DNA from: CALFMR01 sp035550595
GTDB taxonomy: Bacteria > Acidobacteriota > Vicinamibacteria > Vicinamibacterales > SCN-69-37
Length of the DNA: 64,000 nt
Direction of reading: 5' to 3'
Assembly: GCA_035550595.1 (NCBI GenBank)
Contig: DASZOV010000124.1
Span: 1-64,000 of the forward strand
Shown here: piece after piece, positions 16,870 through 25,754 of the stretch
Position numbering within the stretch: the stretch's first letter is position 1
Layout: the number at the start of each line of letters is the position of its first letter
Made by a program: the position numbers and the translations under genes
Notes under the pieces: model-generated
Told to the model about the DNA's origin: nothing
The model's input: only the letters and a program-made list of their open reading frames with translations
Database searches by the model: none

Positions 16870-18222
16870 ATGACCCTGCCTCGACGAAACGCCCTTCAGA
16901 TGATGTTGACCGGTGCCGGAGCGCTTGGCGTCCTGACGCCACGCGCGCTCGCCGCCGAGGAGACCGCCGCGCAAGTGACACGCGCGACGCCCATCCCGCG
17001 CATCCAGGACATCTCCGTCATCGAGACCGCGCCGGCGGGTGTCCGGCTGAGCGTCGTGAAGATCACGACCGACCAGGACGGGCTGCACGGGTACGGCTGC
17101 GCGACGTTCACACAACGCGCCGATCTCGTGAAGCCCGCGGTCGAGCGGTACCTGAAGCCGCTGCTCGTCGGCAAGACGACCGACCGCATCGAGGACATCT
17201 GGCAGGCCTCGTACGACAGCTCGTATTGGAAGAACGGGCCGGTCCTGAACAACGCGATCAGCGGCGTCGATCAGGCGCTCTGGGACATCAAGGGCAAGCG
17301 CGCGGGCATGCCGATCTACGACCTGCTCGGCGGCAAGTGCCGCGAAGCGGCCGCCTGCTACGGACACGCGTCGGGCAACGAGATTCCGCAGGTCATCGAA
17401 AGCGCGAAGCGCTACATCGCCGACGGCTTCCGGCACGTTCGCGTCCAGGTCGGCGTTCCCGGGATGGACGGCTACGGCGCGGGCGCCGGCACCGCGAAGG
17501 TTGAAGCGCTGCACGAGGGTCCGGTGTTCGAGCCGGCCGCGTACATCCGCCGCGCGCTGCAACTCTTCGACGCGTGCCGCACTCAGCTCGGCGAGGAAAT
17601 CGAGCTGCTGCACGACGTCCACGAGCGCGTGACGCCGAATCAAGCCGTCCAACTCGCGAAAGACGTCGAGAAATTCCGGCTGTTCTTCCTCGAGGATCCG
17701 CTGTCGCCCGAGGATCTCGATTACTTCCGTCAGATTCGCCAGCAGTGCGCGACGCCGATCGCGATGGGCGAGCTCTTCAACAACCCGCACGAGTGGCTGC
17801 CGCTCGTCGGCGAGCGGCTGATCGACTACATCCGCATGCACGTCTCACAGGTCGGCGGACTGACGCCGTGCCGGAAGATTGCGGCGATGGCCGAACTCTA
17901 CGGCGTGAAAACCGCATGGCACGGGCCCGGCGACGTCTCCCCCATCGGGCATGCCGCGAACGTGACGCTCGACGTCGCCTGCTACAACTTCGGCATCCAG
18001 GAATACACGCCGTTCAACGAGCGTGTGCAGTCCGTCTTCAAGGGCTGCCCGGTGATGAAGAACGGCTATCTGTATCCGAACGATGCGCCGGGCTGGGGGA
18101 TCGAGGTGGACGAAACCGCCGCAGCCTCGTTCCCGTTCGGCAAGGAGACCGGCGAGCGCGGCCGGCTGAACGGCGGCTGGGGCGAAGTCCGGCGAAGCGA
18201 CGGCACGATCATCAAGCAATAG
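16870..18222 (+). CDS. ManD/RspA-type sugar-acid dehydratase of the enolase superfamily, with Tat-like leader
   Basis: Mandelate-racemase-like enolase superfamily protein, closest to the D-mannonate dehydratase/RspA group. Family features include GYGCATF, SSYWKNGPVLNNAISGVDQA, LLHDVHERVTP (metal Asp), FLEDPLSPEDL (metal Glu), IAMGELFNNPHEW (metal Glu), TAWHGPGDVSPIGHAAN (catalytic His) and the PGWGIEVDE tail. It would convert mannonate to 2-keto-3-deoxygluconate, the substrate of the KdgT-like permease in this window. The start at 16870 follows GAGGAG. MTLPRRNALQMMLTGAGALGVL has twin arginines and a hydrophobic stretch, suggesting Tat export, which is unusual for this family. Family members vary greatly in activity, so the substrate is uncertain. 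Confidence 0.85.
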   Translation: MTLPRRNALQMMLTGAGALGVLTPRALAAEETAAQVTRATPIPRIQDISVIETAPAGVRLSVVKITTDQDGLHGYGCATFTQRADLVKPAVERYLKPLLVGKTTDRIEDIWQASYDSSYWKNGPVLNNAISGVDQALWDIKGKRAGMPIYDLLGGKCREAAACYGHASGNEIPQVIESAKRYIADGFRHVRVQVGVPGMDGYGAGAGTAKVEALHEGPVFEPAAYIRRALQLFDACRTQLGEEIELLHDVHERVTPNQAVQLAKDVEKFRLFFLEDPLSPEDLDYFRQIRQQCATPIAMGELFNNPHEWLPLVGERLIDYIRMHVSQVGGLTPCRKIAAMAELYGVKTAWHGPGDVSPIGHAANVTLDVACYNFGIQEYTPFNERVQSVFKGCPVMKNGYLYPNDAPGWGIEVDETAAASFPFGKETGERGRLNGGWGEVRRSDGTIIKQ

Positions 18223-18229
18223 GGGAACG

Positions 18230-18310
18230 AGGGTTCCGGGGTTCCTGGTTGGAGGTTCCCGGGGTTCTCTGCTCGGGTTCCGGGGTTCGGGTTCCAGGTT
18301 CCGGGGTTCA
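18230..18310. repeat. GGTTCC-rich short-unit array
   Basis: Irregular tandem units of GGTTCCGGGGTTC and GGTTCCAGGTTCC type fill the gap between the ManD-like gene and the convergent YdeI-like gene. Units of 6-13 bp are imperfect. No coding signal or mobile-element feature was seen. Confidence 0.6.
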
Positions 18311-18871
18311 GGATCTCTCCAGGAATCCTCTCCCTTCGAAGATCGCGGGCATCGCGTTTTCGATTCGCGCCGCCCGCGTCGCCGACTGTTTCGCGGCGGC
18401 GAAGTGGTACAGGTAACTCCTCTGCCGCCCGGGCGTCAGCGCCTCGAAGGCTCGCTTGAAACGCGGGTCTCTCCGGAGCCGCTCGGTCAGCTCCTCGGGA
18501 ACTGGAAAATCCGACGTCTTCCGCGGCGTCATCCGCCGTCCGGCCTTCTCGACGGCGATGGCCTCGCGCACGTAGGCTTTGATGATTGCCGCCTTCGACG
18601 TGATGTCCTTCGCGCTGGTGAACTTCATCACGCGCCCGGCGTGTACCTGGCCGAGCTGCACCAGCACCTTCTTCGAGTCCGTCAGCAGGGCGCCTTGGAA
18701 GAAACCCAGCGCGAAGTACTCTTTGAAGCCCTGCATGATGACGACGTTCTTTCCATCCACCGTGTAGGTGGGCTTCCCCCACTTGCACTCCTCCTTCATC
18801 GCCAGGCCCGAGAGCACCCGCCGCATCGCCGCGATCTCGGCCTCCCACCGCGCTCGATACATCATCTCCAT
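18308..18871 (-). CDS. YdeI/OmpD-associated family (DUF1801) protein
   Basis: 187 aa, cytoplasmic. The N-terminal DUF1801 fold has CKWGKPTYTVDGKNVVIMQGFKEYFALGFFQGALL. The C-terminal helical part has PVPEELTERLRRDPRFKRAFEALTPGRQRSYLYHFAAAKQSATRAARIENAMPAIFEGRGF, the YdeI signature (bacteriocin-protection/OmpD-associated). In enterobacteria YdeI influences resistance to polymyxin and bacteriocins; the biochemical role is unknown. Full length. The start could also be the Met at residue 3 or 4, with little effect. Confidence 0.85.
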   Translation of the reverse strand: MEMMYRARWEAEIAAMRRVLSGLAMKEECKWGKPTYTVDGKNVVIMQGFKEYFALGFFQGALLTDSKKVLVQLGQVHAGRVMKFTSAKDITSKAAIIKAYVREAIAVEKAGRRMTPRKTSDFPVPEELTERLRRDPRFKRAFEALTPGRQRSYLYHFAAAKQSATRAARIENAMPAIFEGRGFLERS

Positions 18872-18925
18872 GCGAACACCTCGCGACCTTCACCGCGCCA
18901 CGGCGATGCCTTTCACCGTCGACCG

Positions 18926-19315
18926 CTAGACGTCGACCCGGTAGTCCAGACGGATTTCGTCGCCGTGCATGCCGCGGAAGCCCCAATCGCTCGCGGGGAC
19001 TTCCTGGATGCAGATCTCGACGTCGCGCGGCTCGATGCCGATGCGCTCGTGGATGCGATCGAAGAGGAGCCGCACGAGCTTCTTGCGTGCCTCGACCGTT
19101 CGCCCTTCGATCATCGTGATCTCGATGATCGTGTAGGCGTCCGTCCGGCCATCGGGACAGCGCACGTTCTCGGCGTCCATGGGAAAGAACCGGTGCGCGC
19201 GCTTGTCGCGGGGAAACTGCAGCGCCTCGACGACGCAGTCGTGAATGACGTCGGAGAGCGCGTCACGCACCGGGATCAGGCGCTCCGCGATCCCGTACAC
19301 CTTGACTTGAGCCAT
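18926..19315 (-). CDS. tautomerase-superfamily protein
   Basis: 129 aa, beginning MAQVKVYGIAERLIPVRDAL. The fold resembles 4-oxalocrotonate tautomerase/MIF relatives, with RDKRAHRFFPMDAENV, YTIIEITMIEGRTVEARKKLVRLLFDRI and the C-terminal DVEICIQEVPASDWGFRGMHGDE. Classical tautomerases use an N-terminal Pro as general base; here residue 2 is Ala and residue 3 Gln, so normal Pro1 chemistry cannot occur unless the start is wrong. No Pro codon follows a plausible alternative start. A different reaction or a binding role is possible. Confidence 0.75.
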   Translation of the reverse strand: MAQVKVYGIAERLIPVRDALSDVIHDCVVEALQFPRDKRAHRFFPMDAENVRCPDGRTDAYTIIEITMIEGRTVEARKKLVRLLFDRIHERIGIEPRDVEICIQEVPASDWGFRGMHGDEIRLDYRVDV

Positions 19316-19385
19316 GAGTGGATGCCTTTCGCCGGCCGCCACGGCGGCGGTGCGAGGGGCATTCTACGCTGCCGGCCGGTGTCCG

Positions 19386-19658
19386 CTACGGCCGGCCTTG
19401 CCGGGCCGTCGCTTCCCCGTCGATCGCCGTCAACTGGGCTTCGATATCGCGCAGCGCCCGCTCGAGCATCGCGCGGTAGCGCGGCTCCTGGGCGACGTCG
19501 AGATCCTGCAGGATTCGCGCGCGGCACAACTGCGCGTGCACGCGGCGTGCCTGCCGCTCGCGCTCCGCTGGCAACGCTTCGTCGGGAGCCGGAGAGCCGT
19601 CGGCGGCGGAGGCCTCGATCTGGGCTTCGACCGACTTGCTGTCCCATCCTCGAGCCAT
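19386..19658 (-). CDS. small conserved-looking helical protein
   Basis: 90 aa, mostly charged alpha-helix: MARGWDSKSVEAQIEASAAD, a short Pro/Glu linker, then RERQARRVHAQLCRARILQDLDVAQEPRYRAMLERALRDIEAQLTAID, likely a coiled coil or helical hairpin. No signal peptide or transmembrane segment. I recognise no domain. The MARGWDSKSVE start and codon use look genuine. It is divergent from the TPR gene. Confidence 0.65.
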   Translation of the reverse strand: MARGWDSKSVEAQIEASAADGSPAPDEALPAERERQARRVHAQLCRARILQDLDVAQEPRYRAMLERALRDIEAQLTAIDGEATARQGRP

Positions 19659-19751
19659 GACGCTTCTCTAGAATACAACCGCCGACGGCCGCCACCGGGC
19701 GCGTGGTACCATTGACGGTTATCGGCGCCATCCGCGCGCCGCGAGGAGTCC

Positions 19752-20897
19752 GTGACCGACGACGAGCCCGGGAACACCAGCGACCAAGCCCGCCTGTTGC
19801 GGCGCCAGGTCCTGCAACTCTCTGCCCTCATCCTCGTCGCCATCGCCGCCTTTTTCGTCACCCGGTCTCTTGCCGCGAGCAACCGCGAGATGCGGCTGGC
19901 CGACGGGGCGGCGTGGTACGGCCGAGGCCAGCGCGATCTGGCCGCCGGAAACGTCAAGGCCGCCGTCGACGCGTTCCGGCGGGCGACCGTCGGCAGCAGG
20001 ACCGACACGCGCTACGTCCTCGCGCTGGCGCACGCGCTCGCACTCGACGGGCAGGATGACGCCGCCCGCCGCGTGCTGCTCGGGCTGCGCGAGACCGCTC
20101 CGGAGAACATCGATATCAATCTGGCGCTCGCGCGCCTGGCCGCTCGCGATGGCGACGTGACCACGGCCGCGCGCTATTACCACAACGCGCTCTACGTGCC
20201 GTGGCCGGACGACCAGACGGCGACGCGCCGCGCCGTGCGGTCGGAGCTCGCCGATTTCCTGCTCGCGCACGGTCGCACCGCGCCGGCGCTCTCCGAACTG
20301 CTCGTGCTCGCGAGCAATCTGCCGGCCGATCCCGCGCTGCACCGTGACGTCGCCCGCCGCTTTGCCGCGGCCGGCGACAACCGTCATGCGCTCGACGAGT
20401 TCGAACACGCTCTACGCGCGGCCCCTGACGATGACGAGTCGCTCGCCGGCGCCGGGCAGGCCGCGTTGGCGCTCGGTGACTACGCCCGTGCGCGCCGTTA
20501 TCTCGATCGCGCGCCCGACCGCATCGCCGGCGTGGTCGACGCGCGTCAGCTCGTGACCCATGTCATCGATGACGATCCGTTGGCGGCGCGCATCGGCGGT
20601 ACAGCGCGCGCGAACCGTCTGCGGACGAATCTCGCTTACGCGGCCGACCGTCTGCGAGCGTGCCTGGCCACGGGACCGGCGGCGGCCACCGACGCCGACC
20701 GCGCGCTCGACGCCGACGCGCGGCAATTCGAGACCGCGCATCGCGGCTCGACGGCCGAAAACGAAGACGCCGCCGAGGCCGGCGTCGACCTCGCGTCGCG
20801 GATCGTCACGGCCGCGACGAGACTTTGCCCACCGGCCACGCCGCGCGATCGCGCGCTGGTCCTCATCGCCCAACGTCACGGAGACAGCGACCGGTGA
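19752..20897 (+). CDS. membrane-anchored TPR protein
   Basis: 381 aa. GTG start with GAGGAG just upstream. One transmembrane helix near the N-terminus (about 22-42, LSALILVAIAAFFVTRSLA) is followed by tetratricopeptide-like helices: AWYGRGQRDLAAGNVKAAVDAFRRAT, TRYVLALAHALALDGQDDAARRVL, NIDINLALARLAARDGDVTTAARYYHNAL and HRDVARRFAAAGDNRHALDEFEHAL. It probably exposes a periplasmic protein-interaction surface. Its stop overlaps the ClC transporter start (GTGA), so the two are translated together and may interact. Its exact role is unknown. Confidence 0.8.
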   Translation: MTDDEPGNTSDQARLLRRQVLQLSALILVAIAAFFVTRSLAASNREMRLADGAAWYGRGQRDLAAGNVKAAVDAFRRATVGSRTDTRYVLALAHALALDGQDDAARRVLLGLRETAPENIDINLALARLAARDGDVTTAARYYHNALYVPWPDDQTATRRAVRSELADFLLAHGRTAPALSELLVLASNLPADPALHRDVARRFAAAGDNRHALDEFEHALRAAPDDDESLAGAGQAALALGDYARARRYLDRAPDRIAGVVDARQLVTHVIDDDPLAARIGGTARANRLRTNLAYAADRLRACLATGPAAATDADRALDADARQFETAHRGSTAENEDAAEAGVDLASRIVTAATRLCPPATPRDRALVLIAQRHGDSDR

Positions 20898-22678
20898 CCA
20901 ATCCTCTGCCGCGCACGCTGCAGCTCCGCCTTCGCGAACATCAGATCTTCCTCGTCCTCTCAATCGTCATCGGCGTCCTCGCCGGACTCGCCGCGGTCCT
21001 GTTCACGGTCGCGATCGACCAGACGAGCCATCGACTCTTCGGCCTCACGCCATCGCGTCTGCGACTCTTCCTGATTCCGACGCTCCTCAGCGTGCCCACG
21101 GGCGTACTGCTCGCGACGATCTTTCCAGGCGTGCGCGGCAGCGGCCTCCCCCAGACCAAGGCCGCCTACCGGCTGCAGGGCGGATTCATTCGAGCGCGCG
21201 TGCCGTTCGGCAAGTTCCTGACTGGCGTGTTGTCGATCGGCGCCGGCCATTCGATGGGGCCGGAAGGTCCGTCCGTGCAGATCGGCGCCGGCCTGGCGTC
21301 GGTCATCGGACGATGGGTCGGGCTCTCGCCGACGCGCGCGCGTGACCTCGTGCCGGTCGCCGCGGCGGCCGCGCTGGCGTCCGCGTTCAACACCCCTGTC
21401 GCCGCCGTGCTCTTCGCGCTCGAAGAAATCATCGGCGACCTGAATGCGCCGCTCCTCGGCTCGGCCGTCATCGCGTCGGTCGCCTCGGTCATCGTCGAAC
21501 GCTCGATCCTCGGCAACGAACCGCTGTTTCACGTCCCGACGTATCACCTCGTGCATCCCGCCGAGCTGGCGGCCTACGCGGTGCTCGGGGTGATCGGCGG
21601 CGTGCTGTCACTCGTGTTCTGCAAGGGACTGCTGGGTGCACGGCTCCTCTTCCGGCGGCTGCCACGGTGGACGATGTCGTTCCAGCCGGCCATTGGCGGC
21701 ATGCTCGTGGGCCTGGCCCTCATCGCCGCGCCGGCGGTCATGGGCGTCGGCTACGAGTACGTCGACCAGGCTCTCAACGGCGGGTTGCTGCTGAAGACGA
21801 TGGCGCTGCTCTGCGTGATGAAGCTCGTGGCCACGATCATCTCGTGCTCGTCGGGCGCGGCCGGCGGGATTTTCGCGCCGAGTCTGTACATCGGCGCCAT
21901 GGCGGGCGGCGCGGTGGGATTCGTCGTGCACCGGTTCGCGCCGTTTCCAACCGGCGACCCCGGTGCGTACGCCCTCGTCGGCATGGGGACGGTCTTCGCC
22001 GGCATCGTTCGCACGCCGATGACGTCCGTGTTCATGATCTTCGAGATCACGCAGGACTATCAGATCCTCGTGCCGCTCATGGTCGCCAACATGCTGAGCT
22101 TCCTGATCTCGAAGCGTTACCAGCCGTTGTCGATCAACGACGCGATCCTGCAGCAGGACGACGTCCATCTGCCGCCGCCCGCCGCGGATCAGGCTGCGGC
22201 GACGAGCGTCACGGCTCGCGCGCTCATGCGGGCCGATGCCCCGTTGTTCGATCCGGCGATGACGATTGCGGCCGCCGCCGCGCGGTCCGCGCAGGATCGA
22301 AGCACCGCGTGCCTGGTCGGCACCGGACGACGTCTGCTCGGTATGGTGACCGCCGAACATCTGGCGGCGGCGCTGGCGGCGGGCCGCGGTGCCGAGCCGC
22401 TCAAAGAGCTCCTCGATCCCGACGCCGACACGTTCGTCCACGTCCATCCCGACCATCCGGTCGAGACGGTGTTCGATCGCTTCGGACAAAGCGGCGGCGT
22501 GCTTCCCGTCGTGAGCCGCACCGACGCGCGCCGCGTCGAAGGCGTGGTCACACTCGACGATCTGGTCGCGTTCGGTCGACCGAGGCGGCAGGCGCCAAAG
22601 CCACATGTCGAGCCGGCGCCGCCCGTCTCGACGTCGGCGCCGAGCACGCCGGCGTCGTCAATCGACACGCCTTCCTAG
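20894..22678 (+). CDS. ClC-family chloride channel/transporter with tandem CBS domains
   Basis: 594 aa. GTG start inside the preceding stop. The ClC core shows the three anion-filter motifs: GxGxP-like GVRGSGLPQTK, GHSMGPEGPSVQIG (G-K/R-E-G-P type with Met-Gly-Pro-Glu-Gly-Pro) and GGIFAPSLYIGAM. The gating-glutamate motif is MGPEGP, so Glu is present. The proton glutamate of exchangers cannot be assigned with confidence by eye. The C-terminal 150 residues form two CBS-like domains (ALMRADAPLFDPAMTIAAA; FVHVHPDHPVETVFDRFGQSG), which often bind adenine nucleotides. A Pro/Ser-rich tail ends the protein. Confidence 0.9.
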   Translation: MTNPLPRTLQLRLREHQIFLVLSIVIGVLAGLAAVLFTVAIDQTSHRLFGLTPSRLRLFLIPTLLSVPTGVLLATIFPGVRGSGLPQTKAAYRLQGGFIRARVPFGKFLTGVLSIGAGHSMGPEGPSVQIGAGLASVIGRWVGLSPTRARDLVPVAAAAALASAFNTPVAAVLFALEEIIGDLNAPLLGSAVIASVASVIVERSILGNEPLFHVPTYHLVHPAELAAYAVLGVIGGVLSLVFCKGLLGARLLFRRLPRWTMSFQPAIGGMLVGLALIAAPAVMGVGYEYVDQALNGGLLLKTMALLCVMKLVATIISCSSGAAGGIFAPSLYIGAMAGGAVGFVVHRFAPFPTGDPGAYALVGMGTVFAGIVRTPMTSVFMIFEITQDYQILVPLMVANMLSFLISKRYQPLSINDAILQQDDVHLPPPAADQAAATSVTARALMRADAPLFDPAMTIAAAAARSAQDRSTACLVGTGRRLLGMVTAEHLAAALAAGRGAEPLKELLDPDADTFVHVHPDHPVETVFDRFGQSGGVLPVVSRTDARRVEGVVTLDDLVAFGRPRRQAPKPHVEPAPPVSTSAPSTPASSIDTPS

Positions 22679-22687
22679 CCGACCGCG

Positions 22688-23494
22688 TCACTGCGCCGCC
22701 GCGCGCGCGAGCCGCAGCGACGCCCAGTATTTGAGCGGTTCCTGCCGGCCCTCCGAGAACTGTCCCCCGTTGAAACCGCCAGTGCCGACGCCGCCGATCC
22801 GGCCACCGAGCGGGCCCATCGGCCGGCCGCCGCGACCGCCCATCCGGCCGCGCGGGGTCGGTGACGCGATCGATTCCAACCCGATGCCGATCGTCGCGCC
22901 AGGTGCCACGCCCACGGCATACAGGCGATTGGCGTCCTTTGCGAGCGGCACTTTCAACTCGTAGGTCAACACGCCGCGGTCTTCGATCGCCGCCAGCTCC
23001 ATGCCGAGCGAGGGATCGAGACGAACGAGATGCCGCTCCTTCTCGCCAGGACCGTAGACGTCGAACTGCGTGATCGACGTGGCCGGCTCGGGCAGGAGCA
23101 CGCCTTCGGTGGGTGGCGGCAGCCGGCGCGATCCGGCGGCGCCAGGTTCAACGACACCAGGAATGCCGATGCCGAACGTCTTCTTCTTGTGATCGGTCGC
23201 GTCGAGCCAGACGATGAGGCCCTGCCCGAGCGTCTGCCGAAGCGTCTGATCGCTCGTTGTCGCGATGACGTAGAGCGCATCGGTATCGTTGGCGACGCCG
23301 ATGGCCGGACCGTCTTCGATGACGGCGAGCGGCCCCCATTCGGTGTTCTCGCCGTCGACGTGAATGTCCTGCGTGCGCCATTGGCTCGCGAGCGCGTGAT
23401 CGGTGGCGTGCAGCGACGAAGCCGTCAGCGCCACGGCCACGGCGCTGCAGGCGGTCCAAATCCAGGGACGAAACATGCGCGAAAAGGAAGACAT
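22688..23494 (-). CDS. secreted protein with DOMON/CBM9-like region and Gly-rich C-terminus
   Basis: 268 aa from the ATG at 23494 (MSSFSRMFRPWIWTACSAVAV), chosen for GGAGCG upstream and the signal peptide. The segment DIHVDGENTEWGPLAVIEDG followed by GVANDTDALYVIATTSD resembles the start of family-9 carbohydrate-binding/DOMON-like domains. FGIGIPGVVEPG and LTYELKVPLAKDANRLYAVGV continue that beta-sandwich pattern. Near the C-terminus is a Gly/Arg-rich run (RGRMGGRGGRPMGPLGGRIGG). The ligand is unknown. The assignment rests on pattern only. Confidence 0.65.
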   Translation of the reverse strand: MSSFSRMFRPWIWTACSAVAVALTASSLHATDHALASQWRTQDIHVDGENTEWGPLAVIEDGPAIGVANDTDALYVIATTSDQTLRQTLGQGLIVWLDATDHKKKTFGIGIPGVVEPGAAGSRRLPPPTEGVLLPEPATSITQFDVYGPGEKERHLVRLDPSLGMELAAIEDRGVLTYELKVPLAKDANRLYAVGVAPGATIGIGLESIASPTPRGRMGGRGGRPMGPLGGRIGGVGTGGFNGGQFSEGRQEPLKYWASLRLARAAAQ

Positions 23495-23557
23495 GAAGAC
23501 GCTCCGGCAGGCACCCTCCATTAGAGCACCGATGCCGCGTACGTTTATCCTGAAGGC

Positions 23558-24556
23558 ATGCCCGAGGAGATTCCTGTCCGCGACGCCGATTCAACCGCTG
23601 ATGCGGCGGCGCTCAACCAGCAGGCGTCGGTTCTCATGAAGCGCGGGATTGCCTGTCTCGAGGCCGGGACGGCCGCGGCCTGGACCGAGGCGATCCCCTT
23701 CTTCGACCGCGCCATCGAGATCCGGCGCGCCCTGCCGCTCGACCGGAATCCGATGTTCCGCTACGGGCTCGCCGCCGGCTGGATGAACCGGGCCGATGCG
23801 TTGACGCGGCTCGGGGGCGCGGAGCATCTCGACGCCGCCATGGCAGCCTACGACGAAGCGATTGGCGTGCTCGGCGCGTTGAACATCGACGCGTCGCCGC
23901 TCTTCCGGCGGCGCCTCGCCATGGCGTGGCAGAATCGCGGCCTCACGGCGGAACGACGCGCGAGCCCGGCCGAAGCCGCGCGGTCCTTCGACGCGGCGAT
24001 TGCCGCGCTCAGCGTCGAGGCGGCGGACACCATCGACGATCGTGACGTGATCCTCGCCGTCGCCTGGACGAATCGCGCGCGCCTGTACGCCGTGGCCGAC
24101 GAAACGGCGCATGCGCGGCGAGGCGCCCACACTGCGATCTCGCTCGTGCGCGACCGCGAGCACGCCGACGAGCTGGCCGCTGAAGCGGGGCTCACCGCCC
24201 GTCACGTGTTGTGCCAGGCGCTCGCGCAGGCAATCGAGGCACACGAGGGAGAAGCGCCGCCTGACGAGCTGAACGAAGCGACCGATGCCGTCGACGACGG
24301 GATGGCGTTGGCGCGGCACTGGGAACGGCGCGGCGTCGAGCGATTCCGTCCGTTGGCGTTCGATCTCTTCCGATTCGGCGTGCGCGTCTATCATGCGCAT
24401 CAGCCGCACTTCCTGAACGAGTTCGTGCTCGAAAACGTCGACCCGGACGCCTCGTCGGGCGCCTTCGTCGGCAGTCCCGAAATGCGCGCCGCCACGCTCG
24501 AATCGCTCTGGCTCTCGTTCCGCGGGCCACGCGCTGGAGATCGGCGTCAAGAGTGA
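23558..24556 (+). CDS. TPR-like helical-repeat cytoplasmic protein
   Basis: 332 aa, no signal peptide. The repeated helical pairs resemble TPRs: ACLEAGTAAAWTEAIPFFDRAIEIRRAL, YGLAAGWMNRADALTRLGG, LDAAMAAYDEAIGVLGAL, RRLAMAWQNRGLTAERRASPAEAARSFDAAIAAL and LAVAWTNRARLYAVADE. The MAWQNRG/AWTNRA/GWMNRAD phrases recur at regular spacing, supporting a superhelical scaffold. I recognise no specific family. It is divergent from the preceding secreted protein. Confidence 0.72.
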   Translation: MPEEIPVRDADSTADAAALNQQASVLMKRGIACLEAGTAAAWTEAIPFFDRAIEIRRALPLDRNPMFRYGLAAGWMNRADALTRLGGAEHLDAAMAAYDEAIGVLGALNIDASPLFRRRLAMAWQNRGLTAERRASPAEAARSFDAAIAALSVEAADTIDDRDVILAVAWTNRARLYAVADETAHARRGAHTAISLVRDREHADELAAEAGLTARHVLCQALAQAIEAHEGEAPPDELNEATDAVDDGMALARHWERRGVERFRPLAFDLFRFGVRVYHAHQPHFLNEFVLENVDPDASSGAFVGSPEMRAATLESLWLSFRGPRAGDRRQE

Positions 24557-24584
24557 AACGCTACGCTGCAGGCACTTCGTCCGT

Positions 24585-24619
24585 CGTTCGAAGTTTGAAG
24601 TTCGCAGTTCGAAGTTTGC
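24585..24619. repeat. TTCGAAGTT-type short array
   Basis: Irregular units of GTTCGAAGTTTGAAGTTCGCAG type in the gap between convergent genes, related to the AACTTCG array at 14615-14647. Confidence 0.6.
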
Positions 24620-24626
24620 ATACCGC

Positions 24627-25754
24627 CTAATCGTGCGGCGGCTCGACGTTCACGAGCGGCGGCTTGGCGACCGGCGGTTCGTCGCGCGCCTGGCCTTCGT
24701 CGGGTCCAGGCTCGTGTCCGTCAGACGGAAGCGAGACGGGCTCGCCTCGTCGCGCGGACTCGTACAACGCTTCGACGATGCGCACATCGCGCGCCCCCTC
24801 TTCGCCTGACGGCTCGGGCGCACGACCCTGCCGGATGCAATCCGCGAAATACAGGATCTCGGCCGCGAATTGATCGCGTCGCCGTCCTTTGCGATGGATG
24901 GGCCGTCCGCCGGACGTCAGCGTGTATTCCAGCGGGTCGACGTACTCATAGGCGGGCTGCATGACGAGGTCGCCTTCGGTGCCGACGACGCGGAAGCTGG
25001 ACACGTCGGCGGCGGCAAAGCTCGTCGTGAAGGTCGCGTGACGGCCGTTGTCGAAGACGAGCACGGCCGACGTCATCTCATCGATACCGGGCAATCCGGC
25101 GCGGTCGCCCGGCGCTGCGTGCGCGAACACCTGCAAGGGTTCGCCGTCGAGCGTCGTGCGTGCCGCGTTGATGCAGTAGACGCCGAGGTCGTACAGCGTG
25201 CCGCCGCCGAGTTCCGGCCGCGTGCGGATGTTCCCGGGCTTCACGGTCATCGAGAATGACGACGCGAAGTACTTCACGTCGCCGATGTCGCCAGCGCGGA
25301 CGCGCGACAACGCTTCGATGGCCAGCGGATCGAAGTGGAGCCGATATGCCGTCATCAGAAGGACGCCAGCCTGCCGGCACGCATCGATCATCGTGCGCGC
25401 ATCGTCGGTCGTCGCCGCCAAGGGCTTCTCGCATAGAACGTGCACGCCGACCCGCGCAGCGCGTACCGCGTGGCTCGCATGTTCGGAATTGGGTGTCGCG
25501 ATGTACGCCGCGTCGCACTCGGCGAGGAGCCGTTCGAGGTCGTCATAGCCGCCACGTGACGGCACGTCGTACCGGTCACCGACGTCGCGCAGTTTTTCGA
25601 CGTCGCCGCTCACGATCGCCTGAAGGCGCGCTCGCGGCCCGGCGTGGGCGAACGCCGGCAGGACGGCCACCTGCGCAATGTGCCCCAGCCCGATGACGGC
25701 AAACCGTACCGGCTTCGCGCGCGGCGTGCGCGTGTGTTTCGTTGCCAACGCCAT
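24627..25754 (-). CDS. Gfo/Idh/MocA-family oxidoreductase
   Basis: NAD(P)-dependent sugar or inositol dehydrogenase-like protein, 375 aa. The Rossmann fold starts RFAVIGLGHIAQVAVLPAF (Gly-x-Gly-x-x-Ala). CDAAYIATPNSEHASHAVRA and VHVLCEKPLAATTDDARTMIDACRQ contain the conserved EKP lysine. The C-terminal GFO domain has AYRLHFDPLAIEAL, LGGGTLYDLGVYCINAARTTL, with the His normally found in the D-x-G-x-H catalytic motif replaced by Tyr-Cys. ILYFADCIRQGRAPEPSGEEGARDVRIVEALYESARRG is typical of the family's end. A Pro/Glu-rich tail of about 30 residues is extra. The substrate is unknown. Confidence 0.85.
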   Translation of the reverse strand: MALATKHTRTPRAKPVRFAVIGLGHIAQVAVLPAFAHAGPRARLQAIVSGDVEKLRDVGDRYDVPSRGGYDDLERLLAECDAAYIATPNSEHASHAVRAARVGVHVLCEKPLAATTDDARTMIDACRQAGVLLMTAYRLHFDPLAIEALSRVRAGDIGDVKYFASSFSMTVKPGNIRTRPELGGGTLYDLGVYCINAARTTLDGEPLQVFAHAAPGDRAGLPGIDEMTSAVLVFDNGRHATFTTSFAAADVSSFRVVGTEGDLVMQPAYEYVDPLEYTLTSGGRPIHRKGRRRDQFAAEILYFADCIRQGRAPEPSGEEGARDVRIVEALYESARRGEPVSLPSDGHEPGPDEGQARDEPPVAKPPLVNVEPPHD

